Positions 1-6,616 of a DNA stretch of 33,397 nucleotides are shown piece after piece. The DNA lies in IMG/VR virus record IMGVR_UViG_3300050821_005361, positions 1 to 33,397 of that record, one strand, 5' to 3'. Source of the DNA: a virus. Each line of letters starts with the position of its first letter. Position 1 is the first letter of the stretch. The position numbers and the translations under genes are program-made. The notes beneath the pieces were generated by a model. That model saw only the letters and a list, made by a program, of their open reading frames with translations, made no database searches and had not been told where the DNA came from.

Positions 1-819
1 AGCGGAGCGCCCAACGCCCGCGCTGTAACGCCCTGGACTAGAGGCTGGCTGACTCGTTTTCCGTTTGACCGTGGACCACATAAGCTTATCGGCGGTCAGC
101 AATTTTACGAGAATTTGTCTGCGAGAACGATGAGAACTTTCAGCTTGGACACCGAGATTTGGTATGACGCCCCTGTCCAGATCGGCCCTGGAAACGGGAC
201 TGGACATGGGGATTTCGAGTTCGATTACAATTACTACTGGAACTTTTTCACTACAAGCGATTACGGCGTCGGTCTGGTCCGGCCCCATTTTTACATGGTG
301 AATCAGATCAGCGTTATCAACGCCCAGAGCATGTGGGGCTGGCCTACAGTTCCGCAGATGACGCTGAACCTATTAAACGGAACCAATCCAGCCATGACGG
401 CTGGATTGTACAACGATTTGTTTACCCCGGCAGCGGAGGAAGGGGAGGTTTTTGGGCAGATCGGGCAACTATGGGCCACGATGTTTGCCACCGGGAGCAC
501 TGCTGACTGGCAGGCGGCGGTCAACATCGGCAGTTGCCATACGACAGATTACACGGCGGTCAATGCTAGTGTTGGTTTTCTCTCAGGAAGTTGCCTTGCC
601 GACGGGCAAGCCTACTTCCTGTCGGTGCTCGCGTATTATGGTGTATCTAGCACAATCCTGAATGCAATAACTACCAAGCTGGATGCCGTTTGGACTGCCT
701 ACGTAAGCGGCGGAGGGACGTTCACGAAGTACACCAACCCGACGAATATAGCGACATGCTCGTTGATTAACGCCGGCGGGCACCCACCAGCTACTGTAGC
801 GTGTACGTTTTGGCCGTGA
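1..819 (+). CDS. 5'-truncated protein of unknown function
   Basis: The reading frame is open from the first base of the window with no stop, so this is the 3' part of a longer gene and the internal TTG or ATG near 115-130 need not be a start. About 272 residues are visible. They are rich in Tyr, Trp, Asn, Gly and Thr and include an aromatic stretch (DFEFDYNYYWNFF), with four Cys in the C-terminal half. No catalytic motif or membrane segment is recognised. The composition suits an extracellular or virion-surface protein, but that is a guess from composition and from its place just upstream of a lipase and the terminase. The stop overlaps a possible tiny ORF (TGATG). Confidence 0.6.
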   Translation, partial: SGAPNARAVTPWTRGWLTRFPFDRGPHKLIGGQQFYENLSARTMRTFSLDTEIWYDAPVQIGPGNGTGHGDFEFDYNYYWNFFTTSDYGVGLVRPHFYMVNQISVINAQSMWGWPTVPQMTLNLLNGTNPAMTAGLYNDLFTPAAEEGEVFGQIGQLWATMFATGSTADWQAAVNIGSCHTTDYTAVNASVGFLSGSCLADGQAYFLSVLAYYGVSSTILNAITTKLDAVWTAYVSGGGTFTKYTNPTNIATCSLINAGGHPPATVACTFWP

Positions 820-899
820 TGAGCGATAACGTGGTGAGCCAGACAATCTTCGTCCACACCGAACACCCGCTGCCGGGAGCGATCGCGCAACTTGGATAA
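819..899 (+). CDS. possible 26-aa small protein
   Basis: An ATG overlaps the preceding stop codon (TGATG) and opens 26 codons ending in TAA three bases before the lipase ATG. It thus fills exactly the gap between two genes in this gene-dense genome. No motif is seen. The stop-start overlap is the only real support, so it may instead be untranslated spacer. Confidence 0.35.
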   Translation: MSDNVVSQTIFVHTEHPLPGAIAQLG

Positions 900-902
900 T
901 AT

Positions 903-1613
903 ATGAGTTTTGATCCTTCACTCTGCCTATCGACGACTTTGCCTCTGGCGAAGGCCGCATACGACAAAAGCCTTCTCCCGACCGGCTGGGAGATCGTCGC
1001 CGCAATTGAGCCTGATGATTTTGGCTTTGTCTTTCGCAAGATAGATCCGGCCACGGGCGATATCATCGTCGCCATCGGTATTCCAGGCACTCGCAATCTT
1101 GAGCAGTGGCTATGGGACTTCGACAATCTACCTGTCGGCGGGCTTTACGGAGTCCTTGGGCATGTCCACAAAGGTTTCCAAGATGCCTACAGCCGGATTC
1201 GAACAAGCCTATTTGCAGGGCTCGCTGGCCTCGATTACGATGAATTGTGGGTGATCGGGCATTCCTTAGGTGGCGCACTGGCCCAATTATTAGCTCGGGA
1301 ACTGGCAATGCGGTTCAAACTCGCTATGACCGATGGGCCAAAGATCCTTTGCGATCCGGTTCTCTGGACATTCGAGAGCCCTCGACCATGGTGTGTCGAT
1401 GCCGTGGCTTGCTTCAACCAGACGGTTTCGACCGCTTGGCTGATCGAAAATCATGCCGACATCGTGCCACGGCTCCCCCCGGAAGCTGAAGGCTTCAAGA
1501 CGGGCAATACGGTCATACTCCTTCAGCCGCCTATGTCTACCGATGCCCATGTCAACCACGCTCTTGCCACCTGCGCGCAGGGCTTGCAAAAGCTGATTGC
1601 GGCTACATCTTGA
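903..1613 (+). CDS. class 3 lipase-like alpha/beta hydrolase
   Basis: The 236-residue protein resembles the class 3 lipases (Lipase_3 family), which hydrolyse ester bonds in acylglycerols or phospholipids. The nucleophile elbow GHSLGG is at residues 119-124 with Ser121 as the likely nucleophile. The oxyanion-side segment PGTRNLEQWLWDFD is near 61-74, the likely acid Asp186 lies in NHADIVPRLPP, and the likely catalytic His is 216 or 219 in DAHVNHA. No signal peptide is seen, so it may act in the cytoplasm, at lysis, or as a virion part. It lies between an unknown protein and the packaging genes. The stop codon falls inside a copy of the dispersed palindrome. The fold call is firm; substrate and role are unknown. 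Confidence 0.85.
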   Translation: MSFDPSLCLSTTLPLAKAAYDKSLLPTGWEIVAAIEPDDFGFVFRKIDPATGDIIVAIGIPGTRNLEQWLWDFDNLPVGGLYGVLGHVHKGFQDAYSRIRTSLFAGLAGLDYDELWVIGHSLGGALAQLLARELAMRFKLAMTDGPKILCDPVLWTFESPRPWCVDAVACFNQTVSTAWLIENHADIVPRLPPEAEGFKTGNTVILLQPPMSTDAHVNHALATCAQGLQKLIAATS

Positions 1614-1622
1614 TCAAGACGT
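1605..1622. repeat. dispersed palindrome copy 1
   Basis: ACATCTTGATCAAGACGT. It spans the stop codon of the lipase gene and ends 15 bases before the next ATG. Confidence 0.8.
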
Positions 1623-1637
1623 GAGATACTGGAAACC

Positions 1638-2051
1638 ATGGAAGCCGCCATTGAAGCCGCCGCTCAGCAATCCGAGAGCGCTTCACCTCCAAAACGTAAG
1701 GCTCGGCGAGTACGCTCCAAAGAAGCCCTGGTCAAGTTTGCTGAAAAGCAGATGATCGACCAGGGGCCAGAGATCCTACAGGAGTTCGCCGCACAACTCC
1801 TGAGCGGCGTCAAAGCGCGCGATAAAGTATCCATGGAAATGGTAGCCCGTCTTTTCTATGGCGATCGTGGTCCCGGCGCTACCAGCGTTTTCAACCAGAC
1901 TGTAAACATCAAGGCCGAGCAGGGCTATAAGCCGCGTGGCACCGAAGCCATCATTCGAGACTTCGAAGAACGTGATCGACTGAACCGAGCCTTGCCGGAA
2001 CCGACACCTATTCGAACAGCCTCACAGATCATAGACGCCGAGGAGGTCTGA
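1638..2051 (+). CDS. possible small terminase subunit or DNA-packaging accessory protein
   Basis: This 137-residue protein sits directly upstream of the large terminase with a 3-base gap, the usual place of a small terminase subunit, which binds the packaging site and regulates the large subunit. The N-terminus is Ala/Gln-rich, followed by a basic patch (KRKARRVRSKEA, near 19-30) and a mainly helical middle. No helix-turn-helix can be named by eye. The call rests on position and on size and composition, not on a recognised family. An ATG start follows a spacer that holds a dispersed palindrome. Confidence 0.45.
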   Translation: MEAAIEAAAQQSESASPPKRKARRVRSKEALVKFAEKQMIDQGPEILQEFAAQLLSGVKARDKVSMEMVARLFYGDRGPGATSVFNQTVNIKAEQGYKPRGTEAIIRDFEERDRLNRALPEPTPIRTASQIIDAEEV

Positions 2052-2054
2052 GCC

Positions 2055-4343
2055 TTGGCGGATTACACGCCAATCCCAATAGTCGGCACTCCGAAGGCTA
2101 CCCCTCCGTTGGTCATGCCGGCGATCAGGCTTCCGCGCCAAACATGGCAGCGCGACCCTGGCGTCTCCGAATTCATCGACCACCTGAACCAACCGGCACT
2201 ACTCAAGATCAAGAAGATCCCCGAGCGCTGGGCTATGCTCGATAAGTCGGATGTAGGCGAAATCGGAAAAATTCTAGGCCGCTGTCGGGGAGAGTTTCAG
2301 TTCGCGGCTCGCAATTTCTTTTGGATCACGACCAAAGATCGCGGTGACAAACTGTTTTCCCTCTGGGAAGCCCAGGAGCTAATTTTAGAATACTGGCTAC
2401 GCCTGAAGCTACGCGGAGTTGCCCAACGCCTCCAGATAATCAAGAGTCGCCAGCTCGGCTGTAGCACAGTCATCGAGGCCCTGATCGCTTGGCGCACGAT
2501 GTTCTTCAACAACGTTATGGCCTTTGTGATTGCTGACACCGCAGAAAGAGCCGCAAAGTTATTCGGCATAATGCAGTATATCTACGATAGAATTCCGTGG
2601 TGGCTGAAGCCCATGATCGCCTCGCGAGAATACAAGGACGGCCTATTATTTCAAAATCCAGAGGAGAGTGAGCGCGAACAAAACCCCGGCCTTAATAGCC
2701 AAATCGTCGTTAATTATGCTACCAAACTGAGCGGCATCGGACAGGGATATTCCGTAAATTGCTGCCACTGCTCAGAGTATCCATCGTACGATCCCAGGAA
2801 AGCGCGCGAGATTATTGAAGAGGATCTTGGCAACGCGCTCGCCGACAATGCAGAGACTTTTGCATTCCTGGAAGGAACGGCCAAAGGAGCCGGAACTTTC
2901 GCTCACAAGCTTTGGATCAAGAATGTCAATCTAGGCGAAGATGCCCAGTGGGTTCCCGTCTTCCTACCATCGTTCTTCGACATGGGCCACCGTTTGCCGG
3001 TACAAGAAGGCTGGACTCCTGATCAGGCAGAAATAGAATTGCGCGAACGGGCTGCTAAAGACTGGCTCCGGTGTAACAACCAAGAGTGTCGCCAGTATCA
3101 TGAACGGTACTTCTGTGGGCGTGATCGCGAGACGGAACAATGCCCAACCTGCAAGACTGGCCTCTTAGACACGCACATTGTTAGCGATGAATTCCTGGCG
3201 TGGATGGCGCATCAGCGCAAGAATACTCAGGACGATTTGGAGTCGCAAAAGGCTTTGCAACAGGAACAATGTTGCACGGCCGAGGCCGCTTTCGTGGCTA
3301 GCGGTCACAAGACTTTCAGTGATCAGGCTCAGAACTGGGCTCACAAACACATCGAAGAGCCGACTATGGGGATGATCGACAAGGCCATTCGCTTCCATGG
3401 TTGCTGCATGGTTAAGAAGCGCCAAGCTGCGATCCCTGGCGAGTTCTGGTACGCATGCTTTCAGCCAGATTGTGATGCGAATCACCAGTTCGATAAGTCG
3501 CCGATTGCAGTTTACCGCTGGCCGCAACGTGGTGCTAGGTACGTCATTGGCGTGGACGTCTCAGAAGGCCTCGGCGGCGATAACAACTACAGTGTCGCGT
3601 CTGTTCTCAGGGTAGACAATATCCATGAGCCAGATGAGCAAGTCGCTGTCTTTCGGAGCAATTCGATTGACCGGCTAGGCCTTGCCGAAATCGTGATTTG
3701 GCTGGGCTATTGGTATAACACAGCTCTGATTGCCGTCGAGAGTAACCGCTACGATACTGTTGCCAATGCAGTCCAGAACACGTATCTGTACCCGAATTGC
3801 TATCGATCAACGCTGGCATCTGGCAACATCTCTAACAAGCTTGGCTGGGAGACAACGGAGAAGAGCAAGGGCGCGCTTTACGACACGATGTACCGCTGGC
3901 TGGAGTATAAGCAATTAATCATTCACTCTCGCAATCTGGCCGAAGAGATGAAGACCTTCAAGCGCCATGACAGCCTGAAGGGCGGCGGTCGCGGAACGTA
4001 TTCGGCCGCGAAAGGCTTCAGTGATGACGAATTGATGGCAACGGCCATTGGGCTCTTCGTGGCCCATAAAGGCGACTACGATGAGAACCTAGGATATGTC
4101 GTAATGCGTGCCGAATTGAGCCTGGAGAACGCCCTGTGGCACATGCAGTGCTTGGCCTGCAATACACGCTGGCCGGCGAATAGCCTTCAAGGTACAGGCA
4201 ACTGTCCACGATGCCGATCACTTCAGATCACGGGAACGAAGAACGCCAACTATATCGCGCCACTGAAAGAAGATCCGCAGCTTGACCTGATGCAAGTCGA
4301 AGCCGAGCCGCCGCAGGAACCACCCGATTACGATATGCTATGA
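2055..4343 (+). CDS. terL: terminase large subunit (packaging ATPase-nuclease)
   Basis: The large terminase pumps DNA into the prohead and cuts it. The ATPase part holds KSRQLGCST (about residues 131-139), a terminase-type P-loop in which the usual GK(S/T) lysine is Cys, as in the RQxGxST forms. An acidic Walker B-like SEYPSYD lies near 237 and EGTAKG near 273 fits the coupling motif. The nuclease half has the RNase H-like first strand VIGVDVSEGLGGDN (about 497), AVESNRYD (about 559) and a late SDDELMA acidic site. Two Cys-rich knuckles are extra: CNNQEC...CPTC near 340-370 and CLAC...CPRC near the C-terminus. At 762 residues it is longer than many homologues. The start used is TTG at 2055, 3 bases after the previous stop. 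Confidence 0.92.
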   Translation: MADYTPIPIVGTPKATPPLVMPAIRLPRQTWQRDPGVSEFIDHLNQPALLKIKKIPERWAMLDKSDVGEIGKILGRCRGEFQFAARNFFWITTKDRGDKLFSLWEAQELILEYWLRLKLRGVAQRLQIIKSRQLGCSTVIEALIAWRTMFFNNVMAFVIADTAERAAKLFGIMQYIYDRIPWWLKPMIASREYKDGLLFQNPEESEREQNPGLNSQIVVNYATKLSGIGQGYSVNCCHCSEYPSYDPRKAREIIEEDLGNALADNAETFAFLEGTAKGAGTFAHKLWIKNVNLGEDAQWVPVFLPSFFDMGHRLPVQEGWTPDQAEIELRERAAKDWLRCNNQECRQYHERYFCGRDRETEQCPTCKTGLLDTHIVSDEFLAWMAHQRKNTQDDLESQKALQQEQCCTAEAAFVASGHKTFSDQAQNWAHKHIEEPTMGMIDKAIRFHGCCMVKKRQAAIPGEFWYACFQPDCDANHQFDKSPIAVYRWPQRGARYVIGVDVSEGLGGDNNYSVASVLRVDNIHEPDEQVAVFRSNSIDRLGLAEIVIWLGYWYNTALIAVESNRYDTVANAVQNTYLYPNCYRSTLASGNISNKLGWETTEKSKGALYDTMYRWLEYKQLIIHSRNLAEEMKTFKRHDSLKGGGRGTYSAAKGFSDDELMATAIGLFVAHKGDYDENLGYVVMRAELSLENALWHMQCLACNTRWPANSLQGTGNCPRCRSLQITGTKNANYIAPLKEDPQLDLMQVEAEPPQEPPDYDML

Positions 4344-4346
4344 GTT

Positions 4347-4364
4347 ACGTCCGGATCAAGATGT
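4347..4364. repeat. dispersed palindrome copy 2
   Basis: ACGTCCGGATCAAGATGT, two bases off the consensus. It starts 4 bases after the terminase stop, and its last base is the first base of the -35 box of the tRNA-array promoter. Confidence 0.7.
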
Positions 4365-4393
4365 TGACTTCTCAAACGCAGCTATGTTAGAAT
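4364..4393 (+). promoter_or_regulatory. sigma70-like promoter of the tRNA array
   Basis: TTGACT (4364-4369), an 18-base spacer and TAGAAT (4388-4393). The next base triplet in range of the start site is ATG at 4400. It would drive the leader ORF and the first tRNAs. Confidence 0.7.
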
Positions 4394-4399
4394 CTGAAT

Positions 4400-4483
4400 A
4401 TGGACCGCTTTAAGCTATCCTCTATCCCGTTGCTCCTCTGTAGTTCGTACCTCTTGCACTCATCGTTATCTTATTCCCTGTAA
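4400..4483 (+). CDS. possible 27-aa leaderless leader peptide of the tRNA array
   Basis: The ATG lies 6 bases after the -10 box, so the transcript would begin at or next to the start codon. The 27 codons encode a hydrophobic Ser/Leu-rich peptide (MDRFKLSSIPLLLCSS at the N-terminus) and end with TAA 6 bases before the first tRNA. The fit between promoter and tRNA and the leaderless pattern seen elsewhere in the window are the support. It could instead be untranslated 5' spacer removed by RNase P. Confidence 0.4.
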   Translation: MDRFKLSSIPLLLCSSYLLHSSLSYSL

Positions 4484-4489
4484 AGTTTT

Positions 4490-4576
4490 GGAAGGGCTGG
4501 GCATTGTGGTGAGCCCAATCGCCTGCTAAGCGATAGCGGTAACACGCTTGTGGATTCGAATTCCACCCTTTCCGCC
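4490..4576 (+). tRNA. tRNA-Ser(GCT)
   Basis: Acceptor GGAAGGG pairs with CCTTTCC, followed by G73 and encoded CCA. The anticodon loop is CTGCTAA and there is a long variable arm, as expected for Ser. It is the first tRNA of the array and reads AGC/AGU. Confidence 0.93.
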
Positions 4577-4599
4577 AAAGTTATTTTGATCTTTGACAT

Positions 4600-4676
4600 G
4601 CCCGGCTAGGAAAATTGGCAAACCGCCTGACTTAGGATCAGGACTTCTCCGAGTTCGAATCTCGGGCCGGGTACCA
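4600..4676 (+). tRNA. tRNA-Leu(TAG)
   Basis: Acceptor GCCCGGC pairs with GCCGGGT, then A73 and CCA. The anticodon stem-loop CCTGA-CTTAGGA-TCAGG gives TAG, reading CUA/CUN. The D-loop AATTGGCAAA is Leu-like, but the variable region is only about 6 bases, short for Leu. Confidence 0.88.
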
Positions 4677-4684
4677 TTTTGTAT

Positions 4685-4769
4685 GGAAGGGATGGGCAAG
4701 CTGGTAGCCCACCAGTCTCGAAAACTGGCGTCCTCGGACATAGGAGTTCGAATCTCCTCCCTTCCGCCA
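4685..4769 (+). tRNA. tRNA-Ser(CGA)
   Basis: Acceptor GGAAGGG/CCCTTCC with G73 and CCA. The anticodon loop CTCGAAA gives CGA for UCG codons. A longer variable arm follows, as usual for Ser. Confidence 0.92.
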
Positions 4770-4770
4770 T

Positions 4771-4847
4771 GTACGCGTAGCCAAGACGGTAAGGCGTGCG
4801 ATTGCAGATCGCATCATACGGGAGTTCGATTCTCCCCGCGTACTCCA
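4771..4847 (+). tRNA. tRNA-Cys(GCA)
   Basis: Acceptor GTACGCG/CGCGTAC with encoded CCA. Stem-loop TGCGA-TTGCAGA-TCGCA gives anticodon GCA. The T-loop is standard (TTCGATT). Confidence 0.92.
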
Positions 4848-4848
4848 T

Positions 4849-4938
4849 GGGCATCAGGCGGATACGGTTAGCCGCGCCTGTCTGTAAAACAGAGTTCCCC
4901 TCGCGGGAGTGCTGGTTCGAATCCAGCGATGCCCACCA
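4849..4938 (+). tRNA. tRNA-Tyr(GTA)
   Basis: Acceptor GGGCATC/GATGCCC, A73 and CCA. The loop CTGTAAA gives GTA. A long variable arm is present, as in bacterial Tyr tRNAs. Confidence 0.92.
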
Positions 4939-4945
4939 ACTTTTT

Positions 4946-5025
4946 AGGCCGGTAGAGGAATTGGCAAACTCGGCGTCCTCAAAAGACGTTATTCATTGTG
5001 GGTTCAAATCCCACCCGGCCCACCA
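4946..5025 (+). tRNA. tRNA-Leu(CAA)
   Basis: Acceptor AGGCCGG faces CCGGCCC, leaving an A-C mismatch at the first pair; CCA is encoded. The loop CTCAAAA gives CAA for UUG. The variable region is about 8 bases, again short for Leu. Confidence 0.85.
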
Positions 5026-5035
5026 CTTTTTCCGC

Positions 5036-5064
5036 TTGACAGCAGATGAGTAAAAGCATACAAT
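5036..5064 (+). promoter_or_regulatory. strong sigma70-like promoter of a small RNA
   Basis: TTGACA (5036-5041), a 17-base spacer and TACAAT (5059-5064): a perfect -35 box and a near-perfect -10 box. Transcription should start near 5071, inside the tRNA array. Confidence 0.8.
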
Positions 5065-5070
5065 TATTTC

Positions 5071-5217
5071 TGACATGATACGCGGATTCCAACACGGTAG
5101 AAATACATGGGCCATCGATACGGTCATGCCGACCGCGCAGGAAGGTCCATGAATCCCGCCTGAGAATCTGTTTGGTTTTTCAGGCCGGGATCGAAAGATT
5201 CCGGCCTTTTTGTTTTT
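5071..5217 (+). ncRNA. structured small RNA unit with its own promoter and terminator
   Basis: The interval from the predicted start to the terminator folds as nested helices. GCGGATTC (5082-5089) pairs with GAATCCCGC (5151-5159) with one bulge. ATGGGCC (5107-5113) pairs with GGTCCAT (5144-5150). CGGTC (5121-5125) pairs with GACCG (5131-5135). The two outer 3' strands are contiguous, so the helices could stack. No known RNA family is recognised, and no tRNA shape is present. As an alternative, ATG at 5075 opens a 25-codon ORF ending at 5152, which lies 10 bases after the -10 box and could be translated without a leader. Confidence 0.6.
5182..5217 (+). terminator. Rho-independent terminator with GAAA tetraloop
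   Basis: GGCCGGGATC (5183-5192), the tetraloop GAAA, and GATTCCGGCC (5197-5206) form a 10-bp stem with one G-U pair. It is followed by TTTTTGTTTTT. It ends the small RNA one base before tRNA-Pro. Confidence 0.9.
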
Positions 5218-5740
5218 ACGGGGTATAGCTCAGTCTGGAAGAGCGCTCGGCCTGGGACCGAGAGGCCGCAGGGTCGGTGCCTGCTACCCCGACCACTTTT
5301 TCTGGCGATGGCTGTTGGTAGAGTTCATTGGTTTTGATGGTGTGAACAGTGGTTTTTCCAATTTTATATTCGGCGGCGATTGCACGCTCGGGAATTCCAG
5401 CCGCGAGCTTGTCGCGGATTTCGGATACGGTTGAATTGTCCAGTTTTCGACAAGCTAAATTTGGCTTTCCGGTCATCAATTCTTTGCAGTACAAAATACT
5501 TTTTTGCTTGTGGCACTCATGGCAAAGAATTTGGCACTTTTTGATTTCATCGAGACGCTTTGTTAGAGCCCATGTCCAGATTGAACTGGCTACTTTTAGG
5601 GCAGGGTCGATATGGTCAAGCTCCAGGCGCTCGACACTGCCACATCGTACGCATGATTTACCGGCAAAGAATTGTTTACGCCGGTTAGCTACCCAGACGC
5701 GAGCGTAAGTTCGCATATAAAGCTTGCGGGATTCAGTCAT
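5216..5740 (-). CDS. HNH endonuclease, antisense, in the tRNA array
   Basis: A 174-residue protein with a homing-type HNH nuclease core: CVRCG...LELDHIDP...CQILCHECHKQKS, with zinc-type Cys pairs and the DH catalytic motif. A helical segment near IPERAIAAEYKIGKTTVHTI fits a resolvase-like helix-turn-helix for target binding. The start chosen is ATG 5740, 7 bases after a -10 box; an upstream in-frame start is less likely. The last 26 or so codons and the stop lie antisense to tRNA-Pro(TGG), so the C-terminal tail is the mirror of a tRNA. Such genes usually cut an empty site and copy themselves. Confidence 0.85.
   Translation of the reverse strand: MTESRKLYMRTYARVWVANRRKQFFAGKSCVRCGSVERLELDHIDPALKVASSIWTWALTKRLDEIKKCQILCHECHKQKSILYCKELMTGKPNLACRKLDNSTVSEIRDKLAAGIPERAIAAEYKIGKTTVHTIKTNELYQQPSPEKVVGVAGTDPAASRSQAERSSRLSYTP
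5219..5295 (+). tRNA. tRNA-Pro(TGG)
   Basis: Acceptor CGGGGTA/TACCCCG, A73 and CCA. The loop CCTGGGA gives TGG. The T-stem GCAGG/CCTGC closes an atypical loop GTCGGTG. The HNH gene on the other strand runs through this tRNA. Confidence 0.88.
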
Positions 5741-5747
5741 AGGTGTT

Positions 5748-5776
5748 AGTATAAGTGAGTCCCCGACCAAAGTCTA
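5748..5776 (-). promoter_or_regulatory. promoter of the antisense HNH gene
   Basis: On the minus strand TAGACT (5776-5771), a 17-base spacer and TATACT (5753-5748). The start ATG follows 7 bases after the -10 box, predicting a leaderless mRNA. Confidence 0.55.
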
Positions 5777-5804
5777 GTTCTTTGACATCGGAATAGCTTC
5801 AAAC

Positions 5805-5878
5805 GCGGGTGTCGTCCAATGGAAGGGCCTCAGTCTTCCAAACTGAAGACGCCGGATCGTTACCGGCCACCCGCTCCA
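5805..5878 (+). tRNA. tRNA-Gly(TCC)
   Basis: Acceptor GCGGGTG/CACCCGC with CCA. The loop CTTCCAA gives TCC. The T-stem GCCGG/CCGGC closes an unusual loop ATCGTTA. Confidence 0.88.
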
Positions 5879-5888
5879 TTTTTCCAAT

Positions 5889-5961
5889 GGGCCGAATGCT
5901 CTGAGGGAGTACATCAAACTTCTAATTTGACCGGTTCTCTCTCTAATTTTTGTCGGCCCGT
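5889..5961 (+). pseudogene. decayed tRNA-Arg(TCT)
   Basis: The acceptor GGGCCGA/TCGGCCC, D-stem GCTC/GAGT and anticodon arm TCAAA-CTTCTAA-TTTGA (TCT) are intact. The T-stem 3' strand is not: ACCGG is followed by TTCTCTC, but the expected CCGGT is replaced by TCTAATTTTTG. The 3' end reads GTCA rather than CCA. An apparently intact tRNA-Arg(TCT) is present at 7885, so this copy looks redundant and degenerating. A functional T-arm-reduced tRNA is less likely. Confidence 0.6.
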
Positions 5962-5964
5962 CAT

Positions 5965-6039
5965 TCTCTGCAAGCATTGCCGGCGATGCACAGGTTTCGT
6001 AAGCCTGGGAATTCGGTTCAACTCCGAAGCGGAGATCCA
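5965..6039 (+). tRNA. tRNA-Thr(CGT)
   Basis: Acceptor TCTCTGC/GCGGAGA (one U-G), T73, CCA. Stem-loop CAGGT-TTCGTAA-GCCTG gives CGT. It is similar to the next tRNA, which begins on the very next base. Confidence 0.9.
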
Positions 6040-6114
6040 GTCGAGCAAGCATTGACGGCGATGCGCGTGGCTTGTACCCATGATAAGCCGGTTCAACTCC
6101 GGCGCTCGGCTCCA
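6040..6114 (+). tRNA. tRNA-Thr(TGT)
   Basis: Acceptor GTCGAGC/GCTCGGC, T73, CCA. The loop CTTGTAC gives TGT. It shares its D-arm layout with the preceding Thr tRNA, suggesting tandem duplication and anticodon change. Confidence 0.9.
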
Positions 6115-6115
6115 T

Positions 6116-6190
6116 TCTGGGCAAGGATAGATGGCGATCCGCAGCTTTGGTAAGGCTGATAGAGGCGTTCAAGTCGCCTGCCCAGATCCA
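6116..6190 (+). tRNA. tRNA-Thr(GGT)
   Basis: Acceptor TCTGGGC/GCCCAGA, T73, CCA. Stem-loop CAGCT-TTGGTAA-GGCTG gives GGT. This is the third consecutive Thr tRNA, separated from the previous one by one base. Confidence 0.9.
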
Positions 6191-6191
6191 T

Positions 6192-6267
6192 CCCGATCTA
6201 GTTCAACGGCTCAGAACCCACGCCTGATGAGCGTGTGACGATTGTTCGACTCAATCGATCGGGACCA
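6192..6267 (+). tRNA. tRNA-Ile(GAT)
   Basis: Acceptor CCCGATC/GATCGGG, A73, CCA. Stem-loop CACGC-CTGATGA-GCGTG gives GAT for AUC/AUU. Confidence 0.9.
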
Positions 6268-6277
6268 AAACGTTTCT

Positions 6278-6351
6278 AGCGGGCACGCAAGGTGCGAGCG
6301 AGGTCTCATAAGCCTACGCGCGGTTCGGTTCAATTCCGAAGCCCGCAACCA
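6278..6351 (+). tRNA. tRNA with CAT anticodon (Met, or Ile2)
   Basis: Acceptor AGCGGGC faces GCCCGCA, leaving an A-A mismatch at the first pair, then A73 and CCA. The loop CTCATAA gives CAT. A mismatch at 1:72 recalls initiator tRNA, but the anticodon stem lacks the three G-C pairs of initiators. Elongator Met or an AUA-reading Ile2 form is therefore possible; modification cannot be read from DNA. Confidence 0.8.
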
Positions 6352-6352
6352 T

Positions 6353-6427
6353 GGGTGACTAGTGATAACGGGAGCACTGATGGCCTGCAACCATCAAGTC
6401 GGGGTTCGACTCCCCGGTCATCCACCA
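6353..6427 (+). tRNA. tRNA-Ala(TGC)
   Basis: Acceptor GGGTGAC/GTCATCC (one G-U), A73, CCA. Stem-loop GATGG-CCTGCAA-CCATC gives TGC. Confidence 0.9.
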
Positions 6428-6433
6428 CTTTTC

Positions 6434-6451
6434 ACGTCTTGATCGAGACGT
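6434..6451. repeat. dispersed palindrome copy 3
   Basis: ACGTCTTGATCGAGACGT, a symmetric copy with 6-bp perfect arms. It lies between tRNA-Ala and tRNA-His, 2 bases before the latter. Confidence 0.85.
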
Positions 6452-6453
6452 AT

Positions 6454-6531
6454 GGTGTCCGTAGCCGAGTGGCTTCAGGCGGCTGGCTGTGAACCAGTCC
6501 TACGAGTGTTCGATTCACTCCGGGCACCCCA
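6454..6531 (+). tRNA. tRNA-His(GTG)
   Basis: Acceptor GTGTCCG/CGGGCAC with an extra 5' G-1 opposite C73, the hallmark of His tRNA, and CCA. The loop CTGTGAA gives GTG. Confidence 0.93.
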
Positions 6532-6539
6532 AGCTTTAT

Positions 6540-6615
6540 GGCCCGTTGGTCCAATGGATCACGACGCAACTCTACGAAAGTTGAAATTTGGGTTCGAGTC
6601 CCAAGCGGGCTTCCA
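6540..6615 (+). tRNA. tRNA-Arg(ACG)
   Basis: Acceptor GGCCCGT/GCGGGCT with wobble pairs at both ends, T73, CCA. Stem-loop CAACT-CTACGAA-AGTTG gives ACG, normally edited to inosine to read CGN. Phage use would then depend on host adenosine deaminase. Confidence 0.88.
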
Positions 6616-6616
6616 T

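Noticed and set aside
4600-4676. Amber suppressor tRNA
   Set aside because: The anticodon is TAG, which reads CUA Leu; reading UAG would need CTA.
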